A stretch of 64,000 bases of DNA, from contig NZ_JACARC010000005.1 of NCBI RefSeq assembly GCF_013386825.1, positions 62,001 to 126,000 of the forward strand. Reading direction: 5' to 3'. A model generated the notes under the pieces. The model searched no databases. It was not told the origin of the DNA and saw only the letters and a program-made list of their open reading frames with translations. Origin of the DNA: Pseudomonas sp. IPO3778. Lineage in GTDB: Bacteria; Pseudomonadota; Gammaproteobacteria; Pseudomonadales; Pseudomonadaceae. Each line of letters opens with the position of its first letter. Positions within the stretch are counted from its first letter, which is position 1. Below are positions 18,171 to 27,468 of this stretch, piece by piece. A program made the translations under genes and the position numbers.

Positions 18171-19073
18171 TCAGGGCAGGGCGGTGAACAGCTCCCGCCT
18201 TGCCCCTTCGGTAATCGCCACGATGCCGGGGTGCTTGACCTTGCGCTCTACCGAAATGGCATAGAACGATTCGGTCACGGCATCCGTCTGGCCGATCAGC
18301 GCCACGCCATACTGGCGCTCCACCTCGTCGGCAATCACGCTGGGGGCGATAAAAATCCCGCTGCCGGATTGGCCGAAGGCCTGCATCAGGGCGCTGTCGT
18401 CGAACTCCCCGACAATCCGTGGCTGGATCTGCTGCTCGGCAAACCAGCGCAGCAAGCGGCTGCGCACTACGGTCTCCGCTCCCGGAATCAAGAGCGGCGC
18501 ACCCTGCAGGCACTGTGGGAAATCGCCGCGATGCTGGTCAGCCAACGCCTGGGTTGCGAAAAAGCTGATCCCGCATTCCCCCAGTTTCTGGCTGTAGCCC
18601 TTGATGTCCAGGTGCGGTGGCATCGGGCTGTCGGAGATCACCAGGTCCAGGCGCTGGATCGCCAGGTCTGCCAGCAACCGCTCAAGCTTGTCTTCACGGC
18701 AGGTGATGCGGATCGGCTCGCTCAATTCCATGGTCGGCGCAATCAGCCGGTAGACGATGGATTTAGGCACCACGTCCGCCACGCCGACCCGGAACAGGAT
18801 CTGCTGCTCATTGGGCTGGGTGCGCAGCATCGCCTCCAGCTCATTGCCCAGCTGAAACATCTGCTCGGCATAGGGCAGCGCCTGGCGCCCGGCCTCGGTC
18901 AGCTCCAGTTGGCGCCCGACCTTTTGAAACAACGCCACGCCAAACGTCTGCTCCAGCAGGCTGATCTGCCCGCTGATGGTCTGCGGCGTGAGGTTCAGTT
19001 GCTCGCAGGCACGCACGATGCTGCCCGTCTTGGCGACGACCCAGAAGTAGTGCAGTTGTCGATAATTGAGCAT
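18171..19073 (-). CDS. nhaR: LysR family regulator, NhaR type
   Basis: 300 aa. The N-terminus MLNYRQLHYFWVVAKTGSIVRACEQL and LTPQTISGQISLLE closely follow NhaR, the activator of Na+/H+ antiporter and related stress genes. The effector part contains VGVADVVPKS, also a NhaR mark. ATG at 19073 is preferred to an upstream GTG at 19085. It is divergent from the small lipoprotein and terC genes, so it may control them; there is no nhaA in the window. A role in sodium or pH response is inferred from family only. Confidence 0.85.
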   Translation of the reverse strand: MLNYRQLHYFWVVAKTGSIVRACEQLNLTPQTISGQISLLEQTFGVALFQKVGRQLELTEAGRQALPYAEQMFQLGNELEAMLRTQPNEQQILFRVGVADVVPKSIVYRLIAPTMELSEPIRITCREDKLERLLADLAIQRLDLVISDSPMPPHLDIKGYSQKLGECGISFFATQALADQHRGDFPQCLQGAPLLIPGAETVVRSRLLRWFAEQQIQPRIVGEFDDSALMQAFGQSGSGIFIAPSVIADEVERQYGVALIGQTDAVTESFYAISVERKVKHPGIVAITEGARRELFTALP

Positions 19074-19207
19074 GGCGGCCAACACTTCGTGAAAACCGAA
19101 GTATAAACGAAAAAAATACGAATTTTACTGAAGTGTTTGCCTGCATAGAATGCGTCGCTATCGAGGGGCCACTACTTGGACCCAACGGTTCTAACGAGGA
19201 ACGCATC

Positions 19208-19471
19208 ATGAAACTCAATTCCCCGGGCGCAACGGCGTTGCTTGCGCTTTCATTAGTCATGCTCAGTGGTTGTGACCAGGCCGAGAAAAGCGCACAACAA
19301 CTGTTGGGTAAAGCCACCGAATCGGCCAAGCAAGTGATCGACGACACCCACCAGGCTGCCGAACAGGCGTTGAGTGACGCGACCAAGGGCTTGATCGCAC
19401 CACCCCAAGGCAAGCAGGACAAGGAGGAGCCGGAAGACAACACGCCCGAATCCACCTCCCAAGAAACCTAA
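19208..19471 (+). CDS. Small lipoprotein, 87 aa
   Basis: A signal peptide ends in the lipobox LSGC, so Cys22 would be lipidated. The rest is helical, Ala/Gln-rich (EKSAQQLLGKATESAKQVIDD and related), with an acidic disordered tail. GAGGAA lies at a good distance before the ATG at 19208. It is 28 bases before the terC gene and probably shares its transcript. No specific function is known. Confidence 0.82.
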   Translation: MKLNSPGATALLALSLVMLSGCDQAEKSAQQLLGKATESAKQVIDDTHQAAEQALSDATKGLIAPPQGKQDKEEPEDNTPESTSQET

Positions 19472-19499
19472 TACCGGCACACCACACCAGGACTGACCT

Positions 19500-20246
19500 A
19501 TGGATTACCTTTTACAACTGGCCGCCAGCCCGACCGCATGGATCGCACTGGCCACCCTGATCGTCATGGAGATCGTGCTGGGGATCGACAACCTGATCTT
19601 TATCTCGATTCTCACCAACAAGTTGCCGGTGCAACACCGGGCCAAGGCCCGCCGCATCGGTATCAGCATGGCATTGATCCTGCGTCTGGGCCTGTTGAGC
19701 ACCATCGCCTTTATCGTGCAGTTGACCGAGCCGGTCATTGATATCCTGGGGCAGTCGTTCTCCTGGAAAGACATGATCCTGATCGCCGGTGGCCTGTTCC
19801 TGGTGTGGAAGGCGACCACCGAGATCCATCACAGCATGGACCCCGAGAAGGAGCACGTGGACACCGGTGCACCGAGCGTCACCCTGGGCTTTGCCTCGGC
19901 GATCGGCCAGATCCTGCTGCTGGACATGGTGTTCTCCATCGACAGCATCATCACCGCCGTGGGCATGACCGAGCACTTGCCGATCATGATCATTGCCGTG
20001 GTGGTCTCGGTGATCGTGATGCTGGTGGCGGCCGAGCCGTTGGCCAAGTTCATCAACGATAACCCGACCATTGTGATGTTGGCCTTGGGCTTCCTCATCA
20101 TGATCGGTATGACGCTGATCGCCGAAGGTTTCGGCGCCCATGTGCCAAAAGGCTATGTGTATGCGGCCATGGCGTTCTCGGCGGCGATCGAGTGCCTGAA
20201 CATGATGCGACGCAACCGGCATAAACGCCTGGCTGCAAACCCGTAA
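19500..20246 (+). CDS. TerC family integral membrane protein
   Basis: 248 aa with seven membrane segments. The acidic motifs used for metal binding in the family are present: [16 protein letters not shown] near residue 23 and [16 protein letters not shown] near 140. TerC/Alx family proteins export manganese or support metal loading of secreted proteins. A clear terminator follows. Confidence 0.92.
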   Translation: MDYLLQLAASPTAWIALATLIVMEIVLGIDNLIFISILTNKLPVQHRAKARRIGISMALILRLGLLSTIAFIVQLTEPVIDILGQSFSWKDMILIAGGLFLVWKATTEIHHSMDPEKEHVDTGAPSVTLGFASAIGQILLLDMVFSIDSIITAVGMTEHLPIMIIAVVVSVIVMLVAAEPLAKFINDNPTIVMLALGFLIMIGMTLIAEGFGAHVPKGYVYAAMAFSAAIECLNMMRRNRHKRLAANP

Positions 20247-20258
20247 AGGCTCACACCC

Positions 20259-20298
20259 AAAGGCCGGCTGCGCTCATCAGAGCCCAGCCGGCCTTTTT
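20259..20298 (+). terminator. Rho-independent terminator after terC
   Basis: Stem AAAGGCCGGCTG / CAGCCGGCCTTT with a loop of about 14 bases and T5. It closes the lipoprotein-terC unit. Confidence 0.9.
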
Positions 20299-20381
20299 GC
20301 TGCCTGGTTTTTGCCGAATCGCCCATGTCTGTAGGAGTCGTCTGTTAAGATTCTTCGCCTTGACGTATTCGAGGTGCCTTC

Positions 20382-21416
20382 ATGAACGAGCCAATTCGCC
20401 TGACCCAATACAGCCATGGGGCTGGTTGCGGTTGCAAGATCTCACCTCAGGTGCTGGAAGTGATCCTCGCCGGCAGCGGTGCGCAAAACCTGGACCCCAA
20501 GCTCTGGGTCGGCAATGCCTCCCGCGATGACGCGGCGGTGTATGCCATCGACGACGAGCGTGGCGTGGTCTCAACCACCGACTTTTTCATGCCGATTGTC
20601 GATGACCCTTTCGACTTCGGCCGCATTGCCGCCACCAATGCCATCAGCGATATCTACGCCATGGGCGGCGATCCGTTGATGGCCATCGCCATTCTGGGCT
20701 GGCCGGTCAACGTACTGGCCCCGGAGATTGCCCGGGAAGTGATTCGCGGCGGTCGCTCCGTGTGTGACGCTGCCGGGATTCCCCTGGCCGGTGGCCACTC
20801 CATCGACGCCCCCGAGCCGATCTTCGGCCTGGCCGTCACCGGGCTGGTGAATAAACGCGATATGAAGCGCAACGACACAGCCACCGCCGGTTGCCAGCTG
20901 TACCTGACCAAACCCTTGGGTATCGGCATCCTCACCACCGCCGAAAAGAAGGGCAAGCTGCGCGAAGCCGATATTGGCCTGGCCCGTGACTGGATGTGCA
21001 CCCTCAACAAGCCCGGCAGCCGCTTTGGCAAGCTGGCCGGTGTCACGGCCATGACCGATGTCACCGGTTTCGGCCTGTTGGGCCACCTGGTGGAAATGGC
21101 CGACGGCAGCCATCTGACGGCGCGCATCGAATATGAAAAAGTCCCACGCCTGCCCGGGGTTGAGTACTACCTGGAGCAGGGTTGTGTGCCCGGCGGTACC
21201 TTGCGCAACTTCGACAGCTACGCCAGCAAGCTGGGGCGCTTGAACGAACTGCACAAGCGCGTGCTGTGCGACCCGCAAACCAGCGGCGGCCTGCTGGTGG
21301 CGGTCACCCCCGAAGGCGCTGCCGAATTCCTCTCCGTGGCGGCGGAACTCGGCCTGGACCTTGAGCCGATCGGCGAACTGGTTGAGCGACAGACCCACGC
21401 GGTAGAGGTGTTTTGA
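20382..21416 (+). CDS. selD: Selenide, water dikinase (selenophosphate synthetase)
   Basis: 344 aa. Makes selenophosphate from selenide and ATP. The active-site segment HGAGCGCKI has cysteines at 16 and 18 and the catalytic lysine at 19. ATP-binding aspartates lie in SRDDAAVY and [16 protein letters not shown]. The start follows a short leader after the TerC terminator. It overlaps selU by one base (TGATG), so the two proteins are co-translated. This SelD uses Cys, not Sec, in the active site. Confidence 0.96.
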   Translation: MNEPIRLTQYSHGAGCGCKISPQVLEVILAGSGAQNLDPKLWVGNASRDDAAVYAIDDERGVVSTTDFFMPIVDDPFDFGRIAATNAISDIYAMGGDPLMAIAILGWPVNVLAPEIAREVIRGGRSVCDAAGIPLAGGHSIDAPEPIFGLAVTGLVNKRDMKRNDTATAGCQLYLTKPLGIGILTTAEKKGKLREADIGLARDWMCTLNKPGSRFGKLAGVTAMTDVTGFGLLGHLVEMADGSHLTARIEYEKVPRLPGVEYYLEQGCVPGGTLRNFDSYASKLGRLNELHKRVLCDPQTSGGLLVAVTPEGAAEFLSVAAELGLDLEPIGELVERQTHAVEVF

Positions 21417-22519
21417 TGCCGGTTGACATCACCGACTACCGCGACATCTTTCTCAACGACCGGCCGATGATGGATACCCGGGCGCCGATCGAATTCATCA
21501 AGGGCGCGTTTCCGGGAGTGATCAACCTGCCGTTGATGACCGACGATGAGCGCGAACGGGTGGGCACCTGTTACAAGCAGCAAGGCCAGCAGGCGGCCAT
21601 CGTCCTCGGCCACGCGTTGGTGTCCGGCGCGATCAAGGCCGAACGTATCGAGCAGTGGGCGCGCTTTGCCCGGGCCAATCCTGACGGTGTGCTCTATTGC
21701 TTTCGTGGCGGGATGCGCTCGCAGATTGCCCAGCAATGGCTGAAGACCGAGGCGGGTATCGACTACCCGCGAGTGGGCGGTGGCTACAAGGCCATGCGAA
21801 CCTTCCTGCTGGACACGGTCGAGCAGGCCACCGCTCAATGCGACTTCGTGTTGTTGGGCGGCATGACCGGCACCGGCAAGACCGACGTGCTCGGCCAATT
21901 GAACAATGCCCTGGACCTGGAAGGCCACGCCAACCATCGCGGCTCGAGCTTCGGCAAACGTGCGACACCACAACCCTCCAACATCGACTTCGAAAACCGC
22001 CTGGCCGTGGACCTGCTGAAAAAGCGTGCCGCCGGTATCGAACAGTTCGTGGTCGAGGATGAGAGCCGCATGATCGGCAGTTGTGCGCTGCCGTTGCCCT
22101 TGCACAAGGGCATGCAGGGTTTCCCGATGGTCTGGCTGGAAGACAGCGTTGAAGGCCGTGTGGAGCGCATCCTGCAGGATTACGTGGTGGACCTCTGCGC
22201 CGAATTCGTCGCGCAGTTTGGCGACACCGGCCAAGACCTGTTTGCCGAGCGCCTGACCCAGAGCCTGGGCAATATCCACAAGCGCCTGGGTGGCGAGCGG
22301 TTTGCGCGGTTGCACGGGATCCTGCAGGACGCCCTGGCAGAGCAGGCCCGCAGCGGTGCGGTGGAGTTGCACCGGGGCTGGATTGAAGGGCTGTTGCGTG
22401 AGTATTACGACCCGATGTACGCGTTCCAGCGGGAAAGCAAGGGCGCACGCATCGAGTTTGCGGGGGAGCAGGGTGCGGTACTGGAGTACCTGCGTGAGCG
22501 GGCGGCTCGGCGGGAGTAA
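21416..22519 (+). CDS. selU: tRNA 2-selenouridine synthase
   Basis: 367 aa. Replaces sulfur by selenium in 2-thiouridine at tRNA wobble position 34, using SelD's selenophosphate. The N-terminal rhodanese domain carries the catalytic cysteine in [10 protein letters not shown] (about residue 96), and a P-loop [10 protein letters not shown] follows near residue 145. ATG at 21416 overlaps the selD stop. Also known as ybbB or mnmH. Confidence 0.95.
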   Translation: MPVDITDYRDIFLNDRPMMDTRAPIEFIKGAFPGVINLPLMTDDERERVGTCYKQQGQQAAIVLGHALVSGAIKAERIEQWARFARANPDGVLYCFRGGMRSQIAQQWLKTEAGIDYPRVGGGYKAMRTFLLDTVEQATAQCDFVLLGGMTGTGKTDVLGQLNNALDLEGHANHRGSSFGKRATPQPSNIDFENRLAVDLLKKRAAGIEQFVVEDESRMIGSCALPLPLHKGMQGFPMVWLEDSVEGRVERILQDYVVDLCAEFVAQFGDTGQDLFAERLTQSLGNIHKRLGGERFARLHGILQDALAEQARSGAVELHRGWIEGLLREYYDPMYAFQRESKGARIEFAGEQGAVLEYLRERAARRE

Positions 22520-22534
22520 TGGGTTGAGTTTACC

Positions 22535-22631
22535 GGCCTCTTCGCGAGCAAGCCCGCTCCCACATTCGACCGCGTTTATCCTGAAGGAATGCGGTCAAAA
22601 ATGTGGGAGCGGGCTTGCTCGCGAAGAGGCC
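22535..22631. repeat. REPIN (paired REP sequences)
   Basis: Two inverted REP elements with core GAGCAAGCCCGCTCCCACA. The whole unit folds as one long hairpin, since the arms extend outward (GGCCTC/GAGGCC) and inward (GACCGC/GCGGTC). It lies between selU and the convergent permease gene. Confidence 0.92.
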
Positions 22632-22649
22632 CTCAACCCCACCCAATAA

Positions 22650-23705
22650 CTAAAGAATAAACGCCCCGATCAGCCCGCACACCACGCCCATCAGCATGGT
22701 CAGCCCTGCCACGGTCACCAGCACCCGCGCATCGAAATCCTTGCGCAGCATCAGCAGCGACGGCAGGCTCACGCTCGGCAGGGTCATCAGCAAGGCCACG
22801 GCCGGGCCGGTGCCCATGCCGAGGGTCATCATGGTTTGCACGATGGGAATTTCGGCGGCCGTCGGGATCACAAACAGCGTGCCGACAATCGCCAGCGGCA
22901 CCAGCCACACCAGGCTGTTGGCCATCGCGCCGTCAACATGGGGAAACAGCCACACCCGCGCCGCGCCGAGGATCAACACCGCCAGGATGTACACCGGGAT
23001 CGTGCTCCAGAACAGCTGCCACAAGGTGCGCAGCCAGCGGTTCAGGAACGGTTCGGTCTCGGTATGGCTGGCCTGGGCCACGGCGTCCAGTGCGGCTTCC
23101 GGCACCTGCTCCGGGCGCGCGATACGTTGCGCCACCAGCGACACACCCACCACCAGCACAATCCCGGCCACCAACCGCAACGCGGTAAAGCCCCAGCCCA
23201 GCACGAAGCCCATAAACACCAGCGTGGCCGGGTTCAGCACCGGGTTGGCGATCCAGAAGGCCAGCGCCGCACCCACCGACACCTGCTGCCGACGCATGCC
23301 GGCCGCCACCGGGGCGGCGCAGCAACTGCACATCATCCCTGGCAGGGCGAACAGCCCGCCGCGCAAGGTGGAACCCAGCCCGGCGCGGCCAAACAGGCGC
23401 AACAGCCAGTCCCGCGGGATCAGCACTTGCAGCAGCGAGCCGAGGATGACCGCCAGCACGGCGGCTTTCCAGATCGCCAGGAAATACACCTGGGCATAGG
23501 CCAGGGCGGCGGCCAATGGCGAACTTTGCTGGTCGTTGAGAATCGAGGCGCCGATGCTGTGGTTGTCCGCCGCAACAAACGCCTTGGCGTAGTAGGGCGA
23601 CCACTTCACGTAGTAGAGGCCGATGCAGGCCACCAGCAGGAACAGCGCTGGTTTCCACCAGAAGGACCAGCCCCGGGCAGGCTGGGTGGAGGAGAGGTTG
23701 GACAT
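22650..23705 (-). CDS. COG0701/UPF0718 family permease (ArsP/YraQ-like)
   Basis: 351 aa with about eight membrane segments in two halves. It carries the family signature GMMCSCCAAPVAAGMRR with a cysteine cluster near residue 120, and PTAAEIPI in the second half. Relatives include organoarsenical efflux permeases and proteins linked to two-gene redox or metal systems. The substrate is unknown here. ATG at 23705 is preferred; an upstream TTG has no better ribosome site. It lies next to the selenium genes, but converges with them, so a functional tie is only a possibility. Confidence 0.85.
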   Translation of the reverse strand: MSNLSSTQPARGWSFWWKPALFLLVACIGLYYVKWSPYYAKAFVAADNHSIGASILNDQQSSPLAAALAYAQVYFLAIWKAAVLAVILGSLLQVLIPRDWLLRLFGRAGLGSTLRGGLFALPGMMCSCCAAPVAAGMRRQQVSVGAALAFWIANPVLNPATLVFMGFVLGWGFTALRLVAGIVLVVGVSLVAQRIARPEQVPEAALDAVAQASHTETEPFLNRWLRTLWQLFWSTIPVYILAVLILGAARVWLFPHVDGAMANSLVWLVPLAIVGTLFVIPTAAEIPIVQTMMTLGMGTGPAVALLMTLPSVSLPSLLMLRKDFDARVLVTVAGLTMLMGVVCGLIGAFIL

Positions 23706-23780
23706 GTTGATGATCCGCAGGTGAGTCAATAGCGCAGCATCATACGCTGAAGACGAGCGGCCCCGAAGACCCTGTGGCGG

Positions 23781-24482
23781 TCAGATATCGGCACTCACCT
23801 GAGTCGCCTCCGGGCAGGTCTGCTGGCCGTTATCCAGACCTTGCTTGTAATTGCGGCTGAGCAGCGTGGCCTTGCCGTTGTGCCAGGTCAATGTCAGCAC
23901 ATACAAGGTGTCGAAATCGCTGCCGGACCAATCGTCGGTAATCACGTGCTTTTCGCCCACCGCTTCACTCGCCACCTTGTTGATCAGCTCCGGCAGGTAG
24001 CCGTGGGACCAGGCGGTGTAGATGACCGCGTTGTGGTACTTGTCTTCCACCAGTTCGTCGGCGAGGGCGCTGGTGTCATTGGCCGAGAACTTGATGTTTA
24101 CCGGCAAGCCGAGCTTGATGGCGCTGGGGCTGATGGTCATCAGTGGGCGGATGTAGCTGTAGGAGTTGTCTTTCTCACCCTCTTCGACATTGCGGGTCGG
24201 GTTGGCGGCGAAGACAAAGTTGGCCTTGCCGAACTTTTCCGGCAGCACGGTGGCCAGGTTCATCGCGCGGTTCAGGCCCTGGCAGTTGAGCTGGCCGAGG
24301 CCGCCGGCAGGTTTTTCCCCGTGGCGCAGGAACACCAGGGTTTGCACGCCGTCGACCTGTTGGGCGCGGCTGATCCGGGATTCCAGGGTAAGGCCGATGG
24401 CGGCGCCGACCAGTAATACCGGCAGCAGGACGTAGGAGTAGCGTTTAAGGCGTTTCGCAAGGCACAGAGGCTTGATAGTCAT
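23781..24482 (-). CDS. Histidine phosphatase family protein, membrane anchored
   Basis: 233 aa. An N-terminal hydrophobic segment (YVLLPVLLVGAAIGLTL) anchors or exports it. The phosphohistidine motif FLRHGEKP is near residue 50 and the second histidine is in AWSHGYLPEL. The layout fits a periplasmic histidine acid phosphatase-like protein, though the substrate is not evident. ATG at 24482 is the first start with sensible context. About 266 bases without a gene separate it from the divergent GST gene. Confidence 0.82.
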   Translation of the reverse strand: MTIKPLCLAKRLKRYSYVLLPVLLVGAAIGLTLESRISRAQQVDGVQTLVFLRHGEKPAGGLGQLNCQGLNRAMNLATVLPEKFGKANFVFAANPTRNVEEGEKDNSYSYIRPLMTISPSAIKLGLPVNIKFSANDTSALADELVEDKYHNAVIYTAWSHGYLPELINKVASEAVGEKHVITDDWSGSDFDTLYVLTLTWHNGKATLLSRNYKQGLDNGQQTCPEATQVSADI

Positions 24483-24748
24483 TGAGGCTCGAGTCTTCGT
24501 GCAGCGGGTTAAGGCGGACAAGCCCGGCACAGCGACCTGAGTGGCGTCGCGTGGTGTTCCGTGTCGTGAGCGTGGCTTCCTTGGGGGCGCACTTAAGAGT
24601 GCGCCAGGGCACTTTGGTTCGTTTTACGGGGGAATGGGGCGGCATCCTTGCCGTTTGCAGGAGATTAACCGGCGGATGTTGCGGATTTAAGACGGATGCA
24701 GGACAGGCATCGAGGCACTACTATCAGGGTTTTGTCAGGAGTCATGCG

Positions 24749-25447
24749 ATGAACTCACTTTCAGACTTCCCCATTACTGCCAAATGGCCGGCACGGCACC
24801 CCGAGCGCCTGCAGCTGTATTCGTTGCCGACGCCCAACGGGGTCAAGGTGTCGATCATGCTCGAGGAGCTGGGGCTGCCTTACGAGGCGCACAAGGTCAG
24901 CTTCGACACCCAGGACCAGCTCTCGGCTGAGTTCCTGTCGCTGAACCCCAACAACAAGATCCCGGCGATCATCGACCCTAACGGCCCGGGCGGCCAGGCG
25001 CTGGGGCTGTTCGAGTCGGGCGCGATCCTGATTTACCTCGCCGAGAAGAGTGGCGAACTGCTGCCCGAAGACCCGGCCATGCGCTACGAGACGATCCAGT
25101 GGCTGATGTTCCAGATGGCCGGTATCGGGCCGATGTTCGGCCAGGTGGGCTTCTTCAACAAATTCGCCGGTGCCGCCTACGAGGATAAACGCCCCCGCGA
25201 CCGCTATGTCGCCGAGTCGCGGCGCCTGCTGGAGGTGCTGGAAAAACGCCTGCTGGGCCGCACCTGGATCATGGGCGACGAATACAGCATTGCCGACATC
25301 GCGACCTTTCCGTGGGTGCGCAACCTGATTGGCTTCTATGAGTCCGGCGACCTGGTGGGCATTACCGACTTTCCGAACGTGCTACGGGCACTGGACGGGT
25401 TCGTCGCCCGGCCGGCCGTCATCCGTGGCTTGAATATCCCTAAATGA
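24749..25447 (+). CDS. Glutathione S-transferase family protein
   Basis: 232 aa with an N-terminal thioredoxin-fold domain (LYSLPTPNGVKVSIMLEELGLPYEAHKV) and a helical C-terminal domain (YSIADIATFPWVRN). The PNGxKVSIMLEE signature is that of the YghU/Nu-class disulfide-bond oxidoreductases. AGGAG is eight bases before ATG 24749. Its stop overlaps an alternative start of the next gene, and the two likely form an operon. Confidence 0.9.
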   Translation: MNSLSDFPITAKWPARHPERLQLYSLPTPNGVKVSIMLEELGLPYEAHKVSFDTQDQLSAEFLSLNPNNKIPAIIDPNGPGGQALGLFESGAILIYLAEKSGELLPEDPAMRYETIQWLMFQMAGIGPMFGQVGFFNKFAGAAYEDKRPRDRYVAESRRLLEVLEKRLLGRTWIMGDEYSIADIATFPWVRNLIGFYESGDLVGITDFPNVLRALDGFVARPAVIRGLNIPK

Positions 25448-25455
25448 GGAGCAGC

Positions 25456-26298
25456 ATGCCTTCCTTCGACTTCAAACAGCTCGACGTCTTCAGCCACGTG
25501 GCCCTCAAGGGCAACCCGCTGGCCGTGGTGTTGGGCGCCGACAGCCTGAGCGACCAGCAAATGGCGGACTTCGCCAAGTGGACCAACCTCAGCGAAACCA
25601 CCTTCTTGCTCAAACCGCGTGATCCACGGGCGGACTATCGCGTAAGGATCTTCACCACCCTGCAGGAGTTGCCGTTTGCCGGCCATCCGACCCTGGGCAG
25701 TTGCCATGCCTGGTTGCAGGCCGGTGGCCAGCCCGCTGGCGAGGAGATTATCCAGGAATGTGAAATCGGCCTGGTGCGCATCCGCCGCCAGGGCGAGGAA
25801 CTGGCGTTTATTGCGCCACCGCTGTTGCGGTCCGGCCCGCTGGAGCCCGAGTTGATCGAGCGCGTACGGCAGGCGTTGGCCCTGGCGCCGGGGGCGATTG
25901 TGCGCAGCCAGTGGGTGGACAACGGAGCGGGTTGGCTGGCGGTGATGCTGGCGGATCGGGAACAGGTGCTGGCGCTGCGTCCGGATTATTCGCAGTTGCA
26001 GGGTTTGGCCGTGGGCGTGATCGCGCCGTGGAACCCGGAGCGGGACGGTGATGAAGCGCACTTTGAAGTGCGTGCCTTTATCGCGGGGGACGGTGCGCCG
26101 GAGGACCCGGCCACCGGCAGCCTGAACGCCGGCGTTGCCCAGTGGTTGCTGGGTGAAGGCCTGGCGCCGAGCCGCTATGTGGTGAGCCAGGGCACCGCCA
26201 TGGGCCGTGCCGGGCGAATTCGTGTCGAGCAGAGCGGCGAGGAAATCTGGATCGGCGGCGCGGTGGCCGTTTGCATTGAGGGCCGGCTGCAGCTCTAG
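25456..26298 (+). CDS. PhzF family isomerase/epimerase
   Basis: 280 aa, PhzF-like fold of two similar halves. The likely catalytic glutamate is E47 in NLSETTFLL, and the second-half motif EDPATGSLNAGVAQWLL is typical. Despite the name, isolated PhzF proteins do not make phenazine, and no phz genes are nearby. ATG at 25456 is preferred because AGGAG lies five bases upstream; an ATG at 25444 overlaps the GST stop but lacks such a site. Confidence 0.88.
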   Translation: MPSFDFKQLDVFSHVALKGNPLAVVLGADSLSDQQMADFAKWTNLSETTFLLKPRDPRADYRVRIFTTLQELPFAGHPTLGSCHAWLQAGGQPAGEEIIQECEIGLVRIRRQGEELAFIAPPLLRSGPLEPELIERVRQALALAPGAIVRSQWVDNGAGWLAVMLADREQVLALRPDYSQLQGLAVGVIAPWNPERDGDEAHFEVRAFIAGDGAPEDPATGSLNAGVAQWLLGEGLAPSRYVVSQGTAMGRAGRIRVEQSGEEIWIGGAVAVCIEGRLQL

Positions 26299-26420
26299 AT
26301 CAATGCCATTGTTACCGGGCCTGCAATAAACTGTTCCGCACTTGGCGTTTGTGCTCTGCGGTGCACGAGGCATAAGCTTTCGCCCCAACGATTTTTGGCC
26401 TGCCTTTTTCAGGAGCATCA

Positions 26421-27395
26421 ATGTCCAGCCAGTTCCCCGAAGCCCGTCCACGCCGCCTGCGCCGCTCCCCGGAGTTGCGTGGCCTGTTCCAGGAAACCGA
26501 ATTCACCCTCAATGACCTGGTGCTGCCGATCTTTGTTGAAGAAGACATCGACGACTTCGTGCCGATCACCAGCATGCCCGGGGTGCAGCGCATTCCCGAG
26601 TCGAAGCTGGCCGGCGAGATCGAGCGTTACGCCCGTGCCGGGATCAAGTCGGTGATGACCTTCGGCGTGTCCCACCACCTGGACGCCTCGGGCAGTGACA
26701 CCTGGCAAGAACGTGGCCTGGTGTCGCGCATGTCCTCGATCATCAAGGGCGCGGTGCCGGAAATGATCGTGATGTCGGACACCTGTTTTTGCGAATACAC
26801 CGACCACGGCCATTGCGGCGTGATGCACGGCGCCGAGGTCGACAACGACCGCACCCTGGTCAACCTCGGCAAGCAAGCCGTGGCCGCCGCCCGCGCCGGT
26901 GCCGATGTGATCGCGCCGTCCGCTGCGATGGACGGGCAGGTCCAGGCCATTCGCCGGGCGCTGGATGAAGCGGGCTTCAGCCATATTCCGATCATGGCCT
27001 ATTCCACCAAATTCGCTTCGGCCCTCTACGGCCCGTTCCGCGAAGCCGGTGGCAGCGCGCTGAAGGGCGACCGCAAGAGCTACCAGATGAACCCGATGAA
27101 CCGCCGCGAAGCCGTGCGTGAATCGTTGCTGGATGAACAGGAAGGCGCGGATGCGCTGATGGTCAAGCCGGCGGGCGCGTACCTGGACATCATCCGCGAC
27201 ATCCGCGAAGCCTCGCGCTTGCCGGTGGCGGCGTACCAGGTGAGCGGCGAGTACGCGATGATCAAGTTCGGTGCCCAGGCGGGCGCCATCGATGAAGCCC
27301 GCGTGGTGCGGGAAACCCTGGGTTCGATCAAGCGCGCCGGTGCGGATTTGATCTTTACCTACTTTGCGATGGACCTGGCGCTGGCCGGGATCTGA
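26421..27395 (+). CDS. hemB: Delta-aminolevulinic acid dehydratase (porphobilinogen synthase), zinc-binding type
   Basis: 324 aa. Joins two 5-aminolevulinate molecules to porphobilinogen in haem synthesis. The Schiff-base lysines are K197 (YSTKFAS) and K249 (MVKPAG). A cysteine triad C122, C124, C132 ([14 protein letters not shown]) is the zinc site found in the E. coli enzyme. The housekeeping HemB known from P. aeruginosa is instead Mg-dependent and lacks these cysteines, so this may be a second copy used under different metal conditions. No zinc-uptake gene or Zur box was recognised nearby. Confidence 0.92.
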   Translation: MSSQFPEARPRRLRRSPELRGLFQETEFTLNDLVLPIFVEEDIDDFVPITSMPGVQRIPESKLAGEIERYARAGIKSVMTFGVSHHLDASGSDTWQERGLVSRMSSIIKGAVPEMIVMSDTCFCEYTDHGHCGVMHGAEVDNDRTLVNLGKQAVAAARAGADVIAPSAAMDGQVQAIRRALDEAGFSHIPIMAYSTKFASALYGPFREAGGSALKGDRKSYQMNPMNRREAVRESLLDEQEGADALMVKPAGAYLDIIRDIREASRLPVAAYQVSGEYAMIKFGAQAGAIDEARVVRETLGSIKRAGADLIFTYFAMDLALAGI

Positions 27396-27468
27396 ATAAC
27401 GTCAGGCCCAAGGGTGGCGGTCGATGTCGAGACCGTCACCGACGTCTACAAGCCCTTGGTTATAGCGT

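Noticed and set aside
25456..26298. Phenazine biosynthesis
   Set aside because: A PhzF-like gene alone is not evidence for phenazine; no other phz genes are in the window.
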